Shown piece after piece: positions 35,001-44,028 of a stretch of DNA of 64,000 bases; the stretch's first letter is position 1, and every line of letters begins with the position of its first letter. Position numbers and translations under genes: made by a program. The notes under the pieces are model-generated. The model did no database searches, was not told where the DNA came from, and was given only the letters and a program-made list of their open reading frames with translations. This stretch comes from Anderseniella sp039978075. GTDB lineage: Bacteria; Pseudomonadota; Alphaproteobacteria; Rhizobiales; Aestuariivirgaceae. The stretch is from contig JBDWCA010000011.1 in NCBI GenBank assembly GCA_039978075.1, positions 124,001-188,000 of the forward strand. Reading direction: 5' to 3'.

Positions 35001-35028
35001 GGCGGGACTGGAAAGGTCCCGCCTTTTT
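35001..35028 (+). terminator. Rho-independent terminator after symporter
   Basis: The stem GGCGGGAC/GTCCCGCC with a 7-base loop is followed by TTTTT, about 20 bases after the symporter stop. Confidence 0.92.
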
Positions 35029-35061
35029 CATCAGGTTTCTTGAAACAGTTGTTGGTAGCTC

Positions 35062-35433
35062 ATGGAAAACAATCCACTGGATAGCTTTTCGGTCTGGATC
35101 GTGGCTGTTGACTACGCGCTGGGCGTTGTTATGTGGACGCTGATCGGACGCGCTGCCATGAACATCTTTCTTGCAGAGGACTCCGACTTCTTTTTCATGA
35201 AGGTGTTTGTGAAGTCCACAGACCCGATCATCAGATTTTTCGCACCTGTTACGCCGGGCTTCCTGATCAGGCCGTTGGTGCCGCTGTTCGTGGCCTGGTT
35301 CTTTTACATGGTTCGGTTTTACGCGATGCCGTGGCTGCTCGGCTATTCGGTCATGGGCATGCTGTCTTTTCCTCTGGAAGGCGAGGTGGCGCGCATGCTG
35401 TACGGCTTGTTCACAAAGAGTGCCGGTCCCTGA
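35062..35433 (+). CDS. Small integral membrane protein, YggT-like
   Basis: This 123-residue hydrophobic protein has three likely membrane segments (about residues 10-32, 65-85 and 88-110). The segment FVKSTDPIIRFFAPVTPGFL resembles the YggT family core (membrane helix then a P-R-F-x-P-I pattern). Family function is not settled. It follows the symporter terminator, so it has its own promoter in a short gap (35029-35061) or is expressed by read-through. Annotation as YggT is tentative. Confidence 0.65.
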   Translation: MENNPLDSFSVWIVAVDYALGVVMWTLIGRAAMNIFLAEDSDFFFMKVFVKSTDPIIRFFAPVTPGFLIRPLVPLFVAWFFYMVRFYAMPWLLGYSVMGMLSFPLEGEVARMLYGLFTKSAGP

Positions 35434-35459
35434 ACGCAGCACCGGATACATGTGAAAAC

Positions 35460-35487
35460 AGCCTGCGTTCAGTTAAGAACGCAGGCT
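35460..35487 (-). terminator. Bidirectional terminator between YggT-like gene and xsc
   Basis: The perfect 11-bp stem AGCCTGCGTTC/GAACGCAGGCT has a 6-base loop. On the minus strand it is followed by GTTTTC, so it best terminates xsc, and it can also stop the converging YggT-like transcript. Confidence 0.85.
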
Positions 35488-35525
35488 GCCGATAACAGGT
35501 GTAGATGCCGTTACAGTTTAAGGGG

Positions 35526-37307
35526 TCACACCCGAGACTGTTGTGGACGCATGTCCTTGGGATCAATACCTGCAACAGAAACAGGTTTCTTCATGGCGTC
35601 GCGCCGGAACGGTTCGCCCAGCTCCTGGTTGAGGACACATTCGATGAAGGTGGTTTCTCCGCGCTTCATCTGGCCTTCAATGGCGGTTTCCAATGCCGCA
35701 GACAGTTGGTCCATGGAAGTGACCTGAACGCCCTTGAGACCACAGCCCTCGGCAATCTTGGCATATTCAACGCCAAGGTTCAGTTCGGTGCCGACAAAGT
35801 TGTCATCGAACCACAGGGTCGTGTTGCGCTTTTCAGCACCCCACTGGTAGTTGCGGAAGATCACCATGGTGATTGGCGGCCAGTCATTGCGGCCACATGC
35901 TGTCATCTCGTTCATGGAGATGCCGAATGCACCATCACCGGCAAAGCCGACGACCGGTGTGTCCGGGCAACCGATCTTGGCACCCAGAATGGCCGGGAAG
36001 CCGTAACCACAAGGACCGAACAGGCCCGGGGCCAGATATTTGCGGCCTTTTTCAAAGGTCGGGTAGGCGTTGCCGATGGCGCAGTTGTTGCCGATGTCGG
36101 AGGAAATGATGGCTTCCTTCGGCAGCACCTTCTGAATGGCACGCCATGCCATGCGCGGGCTCATCCGCTCAGGTTCGCGACCGCGGGCGCGTTCGTTCCA
36201 GTTGGTGCCCGGATCATCGTCTTCATGATCCATGGACGACAATTGCTGCAGCCATGCTGACTTGCTCTGATGGACCAGGGCTTCACGGTCTTCACGTCCG
36301 GCATTGCCGGCGGTTGGCGCCAGGCGATCCAGCAATTGTTCGGCGACCGCCTTGGCATCGCCCTGGATTGCGACAGTAACCTTCTTGGTCAGGCCGATGC
36401 GGTCCGAATTGATGTCGACCTGAATGATCTTGGCATCCTTCGGCCAGTAATCGATGCCGTAGCCGGGCAGAGTCGAGAACGGATTGAGACGGGTACCCAG
36501 TGCCAGCACCACGTCTGCCTTTGCGATCAGTTCCATGGCGGCCTTGGAGCCGTTGTAGCCGAGCGGTCCGACGGACAGCTTGTGCGAGCCGGGGAAGGCG
36601 TCATTGTGCTGGTAGCCGCAGCAAACCGGTGCGGACAGTTTTTCAGCCAGCGCAGCTGAAGCCGGAATGGCACCACCGATGACAACGCCGGCGCCGTTCA
36701 GGATGACCGGGAACTTTGCTTCCGACAGAAGCTTGGCAGCATCATCGATTGCCTGGTTTCCGCCGCTTGGCAGTTCAAGGCGCACGATCTGTGGCAGGTC
36801 GATGTCGATCACCTGTGTCCAGTAATCGCGCGGGATGTTGATCTGTGCGGGCCCGCACTGGCGGAATGCCTGTTCAATCACCCGGTTGAGCACTTCCACC
36901 ATGCGTGAAGGGTCGCGAACTTCTTCCTGGTAGCAGACCATGTCTTCAAACAGTTTCATCTGTTCGATTTCCTGGAAGCCGCCCTGGCCGATGGTCTTGT
37001 TGGCAGCCTGCGGGGTTACCAGCAACAGTGGCGTGTGGTTCCAGTAGGCGGTTTTCACAGGGGTGACGAAGTTGGTGATGCCGGGGCCGTTCTGGGCAAT
37101 CATCATTGACATCTTGCCGGTGGCGCGCGTGTAACCGTCTGCGCTCATGCCGGCATTGCACTCATGGGCGCAATCCCAGAAGTGAATCCCTGCTTTGGGA
37201 AACAGGTCCGAAATGGCCATCATGGCCGAACCGATAATGCCGAACGCATGCTCGATGCCATGCATCTGCAGGACTTTTACAAACGCTTCTTCTGTTGTCA
37301 TCTTCAT
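35526..37307 (-). CDS. xsc: Sulfoacetaldehyde acetyltransferase
   Basis: The 593-residue ThDP-dependent enzyme matches Xsc closely. It begins MKMTTEEAFVKVLQMHGIEH, with FGIIGSAMMAISDLFPKAGI, TGKMSMMIAQNGPGITNFVT, and the ThDP/Mg motif GDGAFGISMNEM...FRNYQWGAEKRN. Xsc uses phosphate to convert sulfoacetaldehyde to acetyl phosphate and sulfite. A GAGAGG ribosome site precedes the ATG. It stands alone between two terminators. Pta, AckA and SoeABC in the window could process its two products. Upstream genes for making sulfoacetaldehyde (taurine aminotransferase or dehydrogenase) are not in the window. Confidence 0.94.
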   Translation of the reverse strand: MKMTTEEAFVKVLQMHGIEHAFGIIGSAMMAISDLFPKAGIHFWDCAHECNAGMSADGYTRATGKMSMMIAQNGPGITNFVTPVKTAYWNHTPLLLVTPQAANKTIGQGGFQEIEQMKLFEDMVCYQEEVRDPSRMVEVLNRVIEQAFRQCGPAQINIPRDYWTQVIDIDLPQIVRLELPSGGNQAIDDAAKLLSEAKFPVILNGAGVVIGGAIPASAALAEKLSAPVCCGYQHNDAFPGSHKLSVGPLGYNGSKAAMELIAKADVVLALGTRLNPFSTLPGYGIDYWPKDAKIIQVDINSDRIGLTKKVTVAIQGDAKAVAEQLLDRLAPTAGNAGREDREALVHQSKSAWLQQLSSMDHEDDDPGTNWNERARGREPERMSPRMAWRAIQKVLPKEAIISSDIGNNCAIGNAYPTFEKGRKYLAPGLFGPCGYGFPAILGAKIGCPDTPVVGFAGDGAFGISMNEMTACGRNDWPPITMVIFRNYQWGAEKRNTTLWFDDNFVGTELNLGVEYAKIAEGCGLKGVQVTSMDQLSAALETAIEGQMKRGETTFIECVLNQELGEPFRRDAMKKPVSVAGIDPKDMRPQQSRV

Positions 37308-37470
37308 TGGAAACTACCTCTCCTGTGTTGCCGGGATGACGCACGCGCCATCACGGGCAATCAATCAACCCGTGGAGGGTGTTCTAGTGCGGCTTTGTGG
37401 TGCCAGCCAGTGCCAGATTCACCAAAGGTAATGGACAGATGTTGTTTTTTGAGAAATTTAGTCTCAATAA

Positions 37471-38199
37471 TTATCTGATTTCGCGATCTGGTACGCGTTT
37501 GCGCTTTTCGCTGCCTCGAATCCATGTGTCATCACGGGCGAGGAAGTCTCTCAGCATCTTGCCGGGCTCCGGTTTGAAGCGGTCTTCGGCAACTTCAAAC
37601 CGGCCAATCCGGTCCAGCCGGAAGGTCCGGAAGTCGTTGCGAAGCTCGCACCAGCCGGCCATCAGCCAAACGGGTCCGAAAAAGGCCAGCGACAGTGGAC
37701 GAATCTGCCTGTTTGTCGGGTCACCTTGAGCATCTTCATAGCCAATGGTCACTTTGCGGTTCTCGCGTAGGGCGTTGCGCAATTCTCCCAGTTCAAACTT
37801 GAGCGGGGCCATAAAATGCTCGGATGGGGCCAGCAGGGCCGTGTTGGTCATATAGGTTCGAAGCGCCTCCGGCAGCACCGCCTCGACCTTGGCAATCACG
37901 TCTGTGGCAGCATCCGCCAGTTCCTTGTCGGCCCAGGACTGCACAATACGTGCACCCAGCACCAGCGCTTCAATTTCTGTTTCCTTGAACATAAGTGGTG
38001 GCAGGTCATACCCGGCGCGCAATACATAGCCGATCCCGGCCTCACCCTCGATCGGCACTCCGGATGTCATCAGATCCTGAATGTCGCGATAGATGGTGCG
38101 TTCTGAAACCTCGAAATTTTCCGCCAGATCGCGTGCGCGCGTCAGTGGCTGACGGCGCATGAACTGGATGATCTCGAACAGTCTGTCGGCACGGCGCAT
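37471..38199 (-). CDS. WYL-domain transcriptional regulator (YafY type)
   Basis: The 242-residue regulator has an N-terminal DeoR/HTH_11-like helix-turn-helix (RARDLAENFEVSERTIYRDIQDL, about residues 20-44). A WYL domain follows (about 140-205, with IRPLSLAFFGPVWLMAGWCE and DFRTFRLDRIG). WYL domains often bind nucleic acid or nucleotides. It diverges from a DUF1127 gene, and two identical-pattern operators (CTGACA-N6-TGTCAG) lie between them. Its stop is 164 bp upstream of xsc in the same direction, but a regulatory link to xsc is unproven. Confidence 0.9.
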   Translation of the reverse strand: MRRADRLFEIIQFMRRQPLTRARDLAENFEVSERTIYRDIQDLMTSGVPIEGEAGIGYVLRAGYDLPPLMFKETEIEALVLGARIVQSWADKELADAATDVIAKVEAVLPEALRTYMTNTALLAPSEHFMAPLKFELGELRNALRENRKVTIGYEDAQGDPTNRQIRPLSLAFFGPVWLMAGWCELRNDFRTFRLDRIGRFEVAEDRFKPEPGKMLRDFLARDDTWIRGSEKRKRVPDREIR

Positions 38200-38249
38200 G
38201 GAACCTGGCGTCTCCTTGTTATCGATGTTCAGTGTCTAGCATAAGCCTA

Positions 38250-38301
38250 CTGACATCATGCTGTCAGGAGTGCCAGTCACATCCTGACAATATGCTGTCA
38301 G
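38250..38301. promoter_or_regulatory. Paired operators CTGACA-N6-TGTCAG
   Basis: Two 18-bp palindromes lie between the divergent WYL regulator and DUF1127 genes: CTGACATCATGCTGTCAG at 38250-38267 and CTGACAATATGCTGTCAG at 38284-38301. Centres are 34 bp apart, a little over three helical turns. This fits cooperative binding by the adjacent WYL regulator, repressing itself and the DUF1127 gene. Confidence 0.7.
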
Positions 38302-38349
38302 CAGGGGTGGTTCATGGTGGTTTCCAGTTAACGAAGAGGAGAACCGCAA

Positions 38350-38604
38350 ATGACCATCACCACACACACCAATCGCGCCGCCGCCGCAACCGGCACAAAA
38401 CAGCGCCACTGGATTGTTGAAGTCCTGAGCGCTGTAACAAGGCTGGTCCGCCACCGCCGGGAAACGGCACAGTTGCTCGAGATGGATGAACACAAGCTCG
38501 CCGATATCGGCTTGTCGCGGTCGGATGTGATCCATGCGCTCAATTGCTCGCTGTTGCATGATCCGACCCGTGAACTGTCACGCCTTGCCCGCCCCAGACA
38601 CTAG
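38350..38604 (+). CDS. DUF1127 small protein
   Basis: The 84-residue protein has the arginine/lysine-rich DUF1127 core with LLEMDEHKLADIGLSRSDV (about residues 43-61). DUF1127 proteins in alphaproteobacteria are small, stress-responsive, and in studied cases affect RNA turnover and phosphate or carbon metabolism. An AGAGGAG site precedes the ATG. It is divergent from the WYL regulator with paired operators between, a recurring arrangement. Confidence 0.88.
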   Translation: MTITTHTNRAAAATGTKQRHWIVEVLSAVTRLVRHRRETAQLLEMDEHKLADIGLSRSDVIHALNCSLLHDPTRELSRLARPRH

Positions 38605-38700
38605 AACGGATACTTCCGGGCGTGTCGGGTTGATCGGATCAGCCTAGTCGGTCGGTTTACTTTCAACACCATCATTCCGTTCGTCTGCTGGCCGGAAGAG

Positions 38701-38728
38701 CACCATGGGATCGACTGATCCCATGGTG
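38701..38728 (+). terminator. Perfect hairpin after DUF1127 gene
   Basis: A 12-bp perfect stem, CACCATGGGATC/GATCCCATGGTG, has a 4-base GACT loop and is followed by TTCTTG. It lies about 100 bases after the DUF1127 stop and probably terminates that transcript. The T-tract is weak. Confidence 0.65.
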
Positions 38729-38882
38729 TTCTTGATATTCTGCCTTGCCGGTCCGCATCGTTCACAGGCAGGTGATCGGCATGTGATCAAGTGCACATTC
38801 TGCGGGTGTTCATGCGGCTAGTTTGCATTTCAACGATGGCCGGAACAGCCGGTCACAAAACAAGAAGAAGGAAAAAGAAGTC

Positions 38883-39227
38883 ATGATCAACAAGACCAAC
38901 CTGATGGCAGTGGCTATTGTAGCAGCTGCCGCATTTACCGCCGTACCATCGGCCAACGCAGCCGTTGTCGGCGGCATGTCATCCGCAGCCGCAGCTGTCA
39001 CCACAACTTCTGCTCCACCTGCAGCAAAGACCGGCATTGTCCTGGTCGGCGGCAAGCATCGTCATGGTCGTCGCTGGCGCCATGGATGGGGCTGGGGCCA
39101 CGGCCACGGCTGGGGTCACGGCTACGGTTTCCGCAATTGCCATTGGCTGAAGCGGAAAGCCCGTCGCACCGGTCGCCGCTACTGGTGGAACCGCTACTAC
39201 AACTGCCGTGACAGGTTCTTCTACTAA
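38883..39227 (+). CDS. Small secreted Gly/His/Arg/Trp-rich protein
   Basis: The 114-residue protein starts at ATG 38883 with AGAAGGA upstream. Signal peptide: residues 1-26, ending SANA. A short Ala/Thr/Pro region follows, then from about residue 57 a Gly-His-Trp-rich stretch (HGRRWRHGWGWGHGHGWGHG) and a basic C-terminus with two Cys (FRNCHW and YYNCRD) ending in RFFY. I do not recognise a family. His clusters suggest metal binding. Cys-x(n)-Cys and aromatic/Arg richness resemble small envelope proteins. The gene stands alone, followed by a strong hairpin. Confidence 0.75.
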   Translation: MINKTNLMAVAIVAAAAFTAVPSANAAVVGGMSSAAAAVTTTSAPPAAKTGIVLVGGKHRHGRRWRHGWGWGHGHGWGHGYGFRNCHWLKRKARRTGRRYWWNRYYNCRDRFFY

Positions 39228-39258
39228 TAGCGGCAGAGAGCAATCTCTGAAAAACGAA

Positions 39259-39289
39259 GAAGGCAGCCGGAGAAATCCGCGCTGCCTTC
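39259..39289. terminator. Hairpin with GAAA tetraloop between convergent genes
   Basis: The stem GAAGGCAGC-CGGA closes a GAAA loop with TCCG-C-GCTGCCTTC (one bulged C). It lies 32 bases past the secreted-protein gene and 34 before the ald stop, so it likely serves both converging transcripts. Confidence 0.75.
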
Positions 39290-39322
39290 GACGTATTCTG
39301 CAATCAAGTGCAAACGTTTCGA

Positions 39323-40441
39323 CTATAGGCGTACGGCTTCTTCCGGTGCCATGAACGGGTACCCCAGATCATCGGCAACCGCCTTGTATGTGACGTGGCC
39401 GGCATGCACATTCAGTCCGGCCATCAGGTGCTTGTTTTCTGTCAGAGCCTTGCGCCAACCGCGATTTGCGATCTGCAGAATGAACGGCAGCGTCGCATTG
39501 TTGAGGGCATAGGTTGATGTTTTCGGCACACCGCCCGGCATGTTGGCAACGCAGTAGTGAATAACGTCATCTACCACATAAACCGGATTGTCATGGGTTG
39601 TGGCCTTTGAGGTTTCCGCACTGCCGCCCTGGTCAATCGCCACATCGACGATGACCGAGCCCGCCTTCATTGTTTTCAGAATGTCACGCGTGATCAGTTT
39701 CGGTGCAGCAGCACCCGGGATCAGCACGCCACTGACAACAAGGTCTGCTTCGGAACAGTGTCGCTCAATGGCATCCTTGGTCGAGTAAACCGTATTGAGC
39801 GGACGGTCGAATTGTGCCCACAAAGACCGAAGCACATCGACGTTCCTGTCAATGACCCACACGTCGGCTCCCATGCCAAGCGCGATGTGTGCGGCATGAC
39901 GACCGACCATGCCGCCGCCGATGATCACTACCTTGGCTGGGTCGACACCTGGCACACCGCCCAGTAACAACCCGTGTCCGCCGTGTGCCTTTTCCAGATA
40001 GTAGGCACCCGCTTGAATGGACAGTCTGCCTGCAACCTCCGACATCGGCGCCAGCAGGGGCAGGCCGCCTGTCGGGCTGGTCACGGTTTCATAGGCAATG
40101 CAGGTGGCTTTTGACTTTACCAGATCCTTGGTCTGGGCGGGGTCGGGAGCCAGGTGAAGGTAGGTGAACAGGATCTGGCCTTCACGCAACATCTTGCGTT
40201 CACCTGCCTGTGGTTCCTTGACCTTGACGATCATGTCGGCCTTGGCAAAAATCTCTGCCGCTGTCTTGACGACCTTGGCGCCTGCCTTGCGGTAGGAAGT
40301 GTCATCCATGCCAATGCCGACACCGCAACCGGTTTCGACCACCACCTTGTGGCCGGCCTCGACCACTTCGCGAACCGACGTTGGCGTCATGCCAACACGG
40401 AATTCCTTGTTCTTTATCTCTTTTGGTACACCGACCAGCAT
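39323..40441 (-). CDS. ald: Alanine dehydrogenase
   Basis: The 372-residue enzyme starts at ATG 40441 (AGGAGGAAACGGCG before it): MLVGVPKEIKNKEFRVGMTP. The NAD-binding motif VVIIGGGMVGRHAAHIALGMGA and NMPGGVPKTSTYALNNATLP are diagnostic. It interconverts alanine and pyruvate with NADH and ammonia. It diverges from an Lrp-family regulator, the usual arrangement. It can recycle alanine made by the pyruvate-dependent aminotransferase at 4502 or by a taurine-pyruvate aminotransferase elsewhere. Confidence 0.95.
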   Translation of the reverse strand: MLVGVPKEIKNKEFRVGMTPTSVREVVEAGHKVVVETGCGVGIGMDDTSYRKAGAKVVKTAAEIFAKADMIVKVKEPQAGERKMLREGQILFTYLHLAPDPAQTKDLVKSKATCIAYETVTSPTGGLPLLAPMSEVAGRLSIQAGAYYLEKAHGGHGLLLGGVPGVDPAKVVIIGGGMVGRHAAHIALGMGADVWVIDRNVDVLRSLWAQFDRPLNTVYSTKDAIERHCSEADLVVSGVLIPGAAAPKLITRDILKTMKAGSVIVDVAIDQGGSAETSKATTHDNPVYVVDDVIHYCVANMPGGVPKTSTYALNNATLPFILQIANRGWRKALTENKHLMAGLNVHAGHVTYKAVADDLGYPFMAPEEAVRL

Positions 40442-40581
40442 CGCCGTTTCCTCCTGATGTCGTTTTGTCCGGCTTGTATTCAGGGCTGAGGATACATCTC
40501 TTGTGATGGAATTTATTATCAAATATTCTGGGTTTTCCATTCATGATCGAATAAATTTTCACCAAAGACGGAATTACTAGA

Positions 40582-41049
40582 ATGAGCATCGCCGAACTGG
40601 ACAAATCCGACCGTCGTCTCCTCAGGGAGTTGCAGTCCAACAGCTCGCGGTCGGTAGCAGACCTGGCCGACCTGGTGAACCTGTCTGCCTCGTCGTGTCA
40701 CCGCCGCATCAAGCTATTGGAAGAGCGCGGCATGATCAGAGGTTATGGCGCCCAGCTGGGGCGCGAGAAGCTTGGTCTCAGTATCGAGTTTTTCGTCGAG
40801 ATATCACTGGTGGCGCAAACCGAGGAAAACCTGGAGGCTTTTGAAAACGCCGTGCGTCGGCTGCCCGACATTCTCGAATGCCATCTCATGGGCGGGCAAT
40901 ATGATTATCTGCTGCGCATCGCCGTCTCCAGTGCTGCCGACTATGAGCGTATCCATCGCCGGGCGATAACCCGATTGCCGGGCGTGGCGCGCATTCAGTC
41001 ATCACTTGCGCTCAGAACCGTGAAACCATGGACCGGGCTGCCGGTTTGA
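40582..41049 (+). CDS. Lrp/AsnC family regulator (AldR-like)
   Basis: The 155-residue regulator has an N-terminal helix-turn-helix (SVADLADLVNLSASSCHRRIKLLEERGMI, about residues 17-45) and a C-terminal RAM/AsnC ligand domain (ILECHLMGGQYDYLLRIAV). It is divergent from ald with a 140-bp gap, so it most likely controls ald in response to alanine or another amino acid. That role is inference from position. Confidence 0.9.
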   Translation: MSIAELDKSDRRLLRELQSNSSRSVADLADLVNLSASSCHRRIKLLEERGMIRGYGAQLGREKLGLSIEFFVEISLVAQTEENLEAFENAVRRLPDILECHLMGGQYDYLLRIAVSSAADYERIHRRAITRLPGVARIQSSLALRTVKPWTGLPV

Positions 41050-41177
41050 CCGGTACCTGAAATTATTGTCGCTGAATTTGATTTCGGTCATCTTGTTGAC
41101 ATGCGAAACGGTTTATCTTTGTACCGACGACGGCCGGGGGGCAACTTGTGTTTCATAACAATCATCAGGAGGCCCTA

Positions 41178-41594
41178 ATGACAGAGAAAACCACTACATC
41201 ATCTGCCCCGCAAGCTGCCATCGATGCCGCAGGCGAATTACCCAAGACAGCCCTGGATTTTGCCGGCCGCTACGGCGCGGATGCAATCAGGACCTTGAGT
41301 AATTGCCAGGGCAAGTACGCAGCGTTCGTCAATCAGCGTCTGTCGGAAGACTTTGCCATGCCGCAGCGTCTGTCCGGTTGCAAGACACCGATGGAGGTTA
41401 TGGACGTGTGGGCCGATTTCTATTCCACCGCGATGAGCAATTATACCGATCATGCCCGCAGCCTGGCCGAAACCGGTACCGAAGCTGTTGAAGAGTTTGT
41501 ACGCGAAGTTGAAGTGGAAGCTGAAGAGATAGCGCAAACCACCGGCAAGGTGCTTAAGGCAGCGAATGCCAATGACGGGACCAAGGCCGCCTGA
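41178..41594 (+). CDS. Phasin-like family protein
   Basis: The 138-residue protein starts at ATG 41178 directly after an AGGAGG site. It has no signal and is mainly helical and acidic. The central block CKTPMEVMDVWADFYSTAMSNYTDHARSLAETG (residue pairs hydrophobic every 3-4) fits the phasin_2/PhaF-like pattern: a helix over granule or membrane surfaces. Phasins coat polyhydroxyalkanoate granules. No PHA synthase is in the window. The assignment is probable, not certain. Confidence 0.7.
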   Translation: MTEKTTTSSAPQAAIDAAGELPKTALDFAGRYGADAIRTLSNCQGKYAAFVNQRLSEDFAMPQRLSGCKTPMEVMDVWADFYSTAMSNYTDHARSLAETGTEAVEEFVREVEVEAEEIAQTTGKVLKAANANDGTKAA

Positions 41595-41611
41595 TTTGGC
41601 AATTGGCGGCT

Positions 41612-42517
41612 TTATACATAAATGACCGGCTGGCGATGTTCCGGCCGGTCAAACCAGGACAGGTAGGTGTCCGAAATTCGCTTTGTCTCAGGCCCCGGTG
41701 CGTCATTTGAAAACACCCGGTCATTGATCCGTGTCACTGGTGCCACACCACCACCTGTGGTGGCCGTGAACACTTCATCGGATTCCATGAACTCGCTGAG
41801 CGCAATGGGCCGCACTTCGGTTTCCAGGCCCAATTCGCTGCACAGTTCCAGAACAGTCCGGCGTGTAATTCCTTCCAGTACGCCGGTGTCAGGTGTGCGT
41901 ACGCTGTTGCCCTTCAGTGAAAACACATTGAAACCGGGTCCTTCCGTGACATTGCCCTGGTGATCAAGCAGTACGGCAGTGTCGAAACCTGCATCGAGTG
42001 CTTCAAACAGGCCGCGGGTCAGGTCGCCCCAATGATAGTTCTTGGCGGTCGGGTCAACACTGTCCGGCGGGATGCGGCGCACATCATCTGGAATAAACAG
42101 ATGGGCACCACGTTGTGCTATTTCCGGCTTGATCACATGCACATACGGAATGCACCAGGCAAAGAAATGGTTGCCGCACTGGCGTGGATCCCGGGTGCCG
42201 GGAATGAGCGGAACACCTCGGCTTGCGACCATCGCAACATAGGAATCCTGCAAACCCGACCGGCCAACGATGGCGTGAACGATGTCGCGCATTTCTTCCT
42301 GTGTCTGAGGCACTTCAATGCGTACCTTGGCGAGGGACTGCTGAAACCGCGCGAGGTAGTCATCCAACCGGAAAAAGGCGCCATTGCGCACTGAAGCCAC
42401 ATCATATGTACAGTCAGACCGGGTGAAGCCCCAATCCAGCACAGAGATCTTTGCGTCCGATACCGGAACGATTTCGCCATCCATCCAGGCGGCGCCGTTT
42501 GAAAAGTCAGCGGTCAT
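41612..42517 (-). CDS. Class IV aminotransferase (D-amino acid/branched-chain type)
   Basis: The 301-residue fold-IV PLP enzyme has VLDWGFTRSDCTYDV near the N-terminus and the PLP lysine in DPTAKNYHWGDL (about residue 160). EGPGFNVFSLKG and GVLEGITRRTVLELC are typical of the BCAT/DAAT family. The exact amino donor is not clear. It lies 6 bases downstream of the MocR regulator gene in the same direction, so the two are co-transcribed and functionally linked. Confidence 0.85.
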   Translation of the reverse strand: MTADFSNGAAWMDGEIVPVSDAKISVLDWGFTRSDCTYDVASVRNGAFFRLDDYLARFQQSLAKVRIEVPQTQEEMRDIVHAIVGRSGLQDSYVAMVASRGVPLIPGTRDPRQCGNHFFAWCIPYVHVIKPEIAQRGAHLFIPDDVRRIPPDSVDPTAKNYHWGDLTRGLFEALDAGFDTAVLLDHQGNVTEGPGFNVFSLKGNSVRTPDTGVLEGITRRTVLELCSELGLETEVRPIALSEFMESDEVFTATTGGGVAPVTRINDRVFSNDAPGPETKRISDTYLSWFDRPEHRQPVIYV

Positions 42518-42523
42518 TCGTCT

Positions 42524-44023
42524 CTACTCCGCAGCGGCCTGGCCCAGGTCCAGATCCTGGTCAATCAGGTTGGACAGTAACTCGATACCCGGCTCGATAC
42601 GGGTTTCATCGATGGACGAGAACCCGAGGCGGAAGAAATTGCGTGGCGGGTTCGGGGTGCCAAAGAAGATGCGGCCGGGCTCAATCAGCAGGCCCTGTTC
42701 ACGCCCCGCCAGCGCAAGCCGCTCTGAATCCAGGCCCTTGGGGCCTTCTACCCAGAAACTTGTGCCGCCGAAACTCGGTACATTTGTTGAGTTGGGTAAA
42801 TGTTCCTGCATGGCAGACGCCATGACCTCCCAGCGCGCGCGATAGGCCCGGTGAAGCCGGCGGATCAGGGTGTCATGATGGCCCAGTGACAGGAACAGGG
42901 CTGCGGTGCGCTGGTTGTTGTTGGGCGGGTGGCGAACCATCAGGCGGCGCAACGCGCGCGCTTCATCAATGAACGCCTTTGGTGCGACCAGGAAGCCCAG
43001 TCTGAGGCCGTGAAAAACCGATTTGGACAGTGAGCCGATATAGATAACATGCCCGTCATCGTCCAGAGATTTGAGCGATGGGCACGGTTCATTGACATAA
43101 TTGGTCTCGAACTCATGATCGTCCTCGATAATGAGAAAGTCGTTCTTGCGAGCTCTTTCTATCAATTCCAGGCGGCGCGACAGGGGCATGGTGACCGTGG
43201 TGGGAGCCTGGTGGCTGGGGGTGACAAACACCATTTCGGCTTCATCTGGTATGTTTTCAGGCACGATACCTTGTGAATCCACTTCCTGCAGGTCGATGTT
43301 GTTGGTGTGCAGCGAGAAGATGTTGCGCGCGTCTGGAAAGCCCGGATTCTCGACAACCACCTTGGTTTGCGGTTTGGCCAGCAGACTTGAAATCATGTAG
43401 AGCGCATGCTGCGCCCCCAGTGTCACCAGAATCTCGTTTTCACCCGCCATGATACCACGGCGCGGCAGAATACGCCGTCTGATCTGCTCCACCAGCAGGG
43501 GGTCATCGTGCGAACCATGATCGTCAGTCCAGGCATTGAACCAGCGCTTGCCCAAGGTTTGGCGCGCACATTCGCGCCATTCGGCGATCGGGAACAGGTT
43601 GTGGTCAACCTGGCCATAAATGAACGGATATTTGTAACTCGACCAGTCCAGCGGCTTGGCGATGTTCTCCAGTGTGGCCGGGGTGCGCGCGAACCGGGCA
43701 TTCCAGTCAGGCGCATCATGGTCAGATGTGCTGCTGCGCTGGGATGATGTCGGACGTGCAGCCTGTTGTGGAATGGCCTTGTCGGAGACGTAGTATCCTG
43801 ACCGTTCCCGGGCAACCAGGTAACCGTCATCCAGCAGGCCCTGATAGGCCAGCATGACGGTGTTCCTTGAAACACCGAGCACTTTTGCCATTTTCCGGGT
43901 TGAGGGGACCGGCTCATCGCGGCCAAGCTGACCATCCAGAATGGCAGAAACAAAAGCTTCCCTGATCTGGGTCTGCAAACTGGCATATTCGCCGCGTTTT
44001 ATTTGAAGAAGCCAGTCTCGCAT
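42524..44023 (-). CDS. MocR/GabR-type regulator (winged helix plus aminotransferase domain)
   Basis: This protein of about 499 residues has an N-terminal GntR-type winged helix (EPVPSTRKMAKVLGVSRNTV) and a C-terminal fold-I aminotransferase-like domain with the PLP lysine in YIGSLSKSVFHGLRLGF. ATG 44023 is chosen over an ATG at 44056 because the CTGGACC-type sites lie at 44029-44067, directly upstream, and GAGGGG is placed well. It resembles TauR/EhuR-like MocR proteins. Probable target: itself and the class IV aminotransferase downstream, possibly the EamA gene. Confidence 0.88.
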   Translation of the reverse strand: MRDWLLQIKRGEYASLQTQIREAFVSAILDGQLGRDEPVPSTRKMAKVLGVSRNTVMLAYQGLLDDGYLVARERSGYYVSDKAIPQQAARPTSSQRSSTSDHDAPDWNARFARTPATLENIAKPLDWSSYKYPFIYGQVDHNLFPIAEWRECARQTLGKRWFNAWTDDHGSHDDPLLVEQIRRRILPRRGIMAGENEILVTLGAQHALYMISSLLAKPQTKVVVENPGFPDARNIFSLHTNNIDLQEVDSQGIVPENIPDEAEMVFVTPSHQAPTTVTMPLSRRLELIERARKNDFLIIEDDHEFETNYVNEPCPSLKSLDDDGHVIYIGSLSKSVFHGLRLGFLVAPKAFIDEARALRRLMVRHPPNNNQRTAALFLSLGHHDTLIRRLHRAYRARWEVMASAMQEHLPNSTNVPSFGGTSFWVEGPKGLDSERLALAGREQGLLIEPGRIFFGTPNPPRNFFRLGFSSIDETRIEPGIELLSNLIDQDLDLGQAAAE

Positions 44024-44028
44024 GTCAG

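Noticed and set aside
37448..37466. Inverted repeat TTGAGA-N7-TCTCAA near the WYL gene end
   Set aside because: It lacks a T-tract in the right direction and is short. It may be an operator, but nothing supports it.
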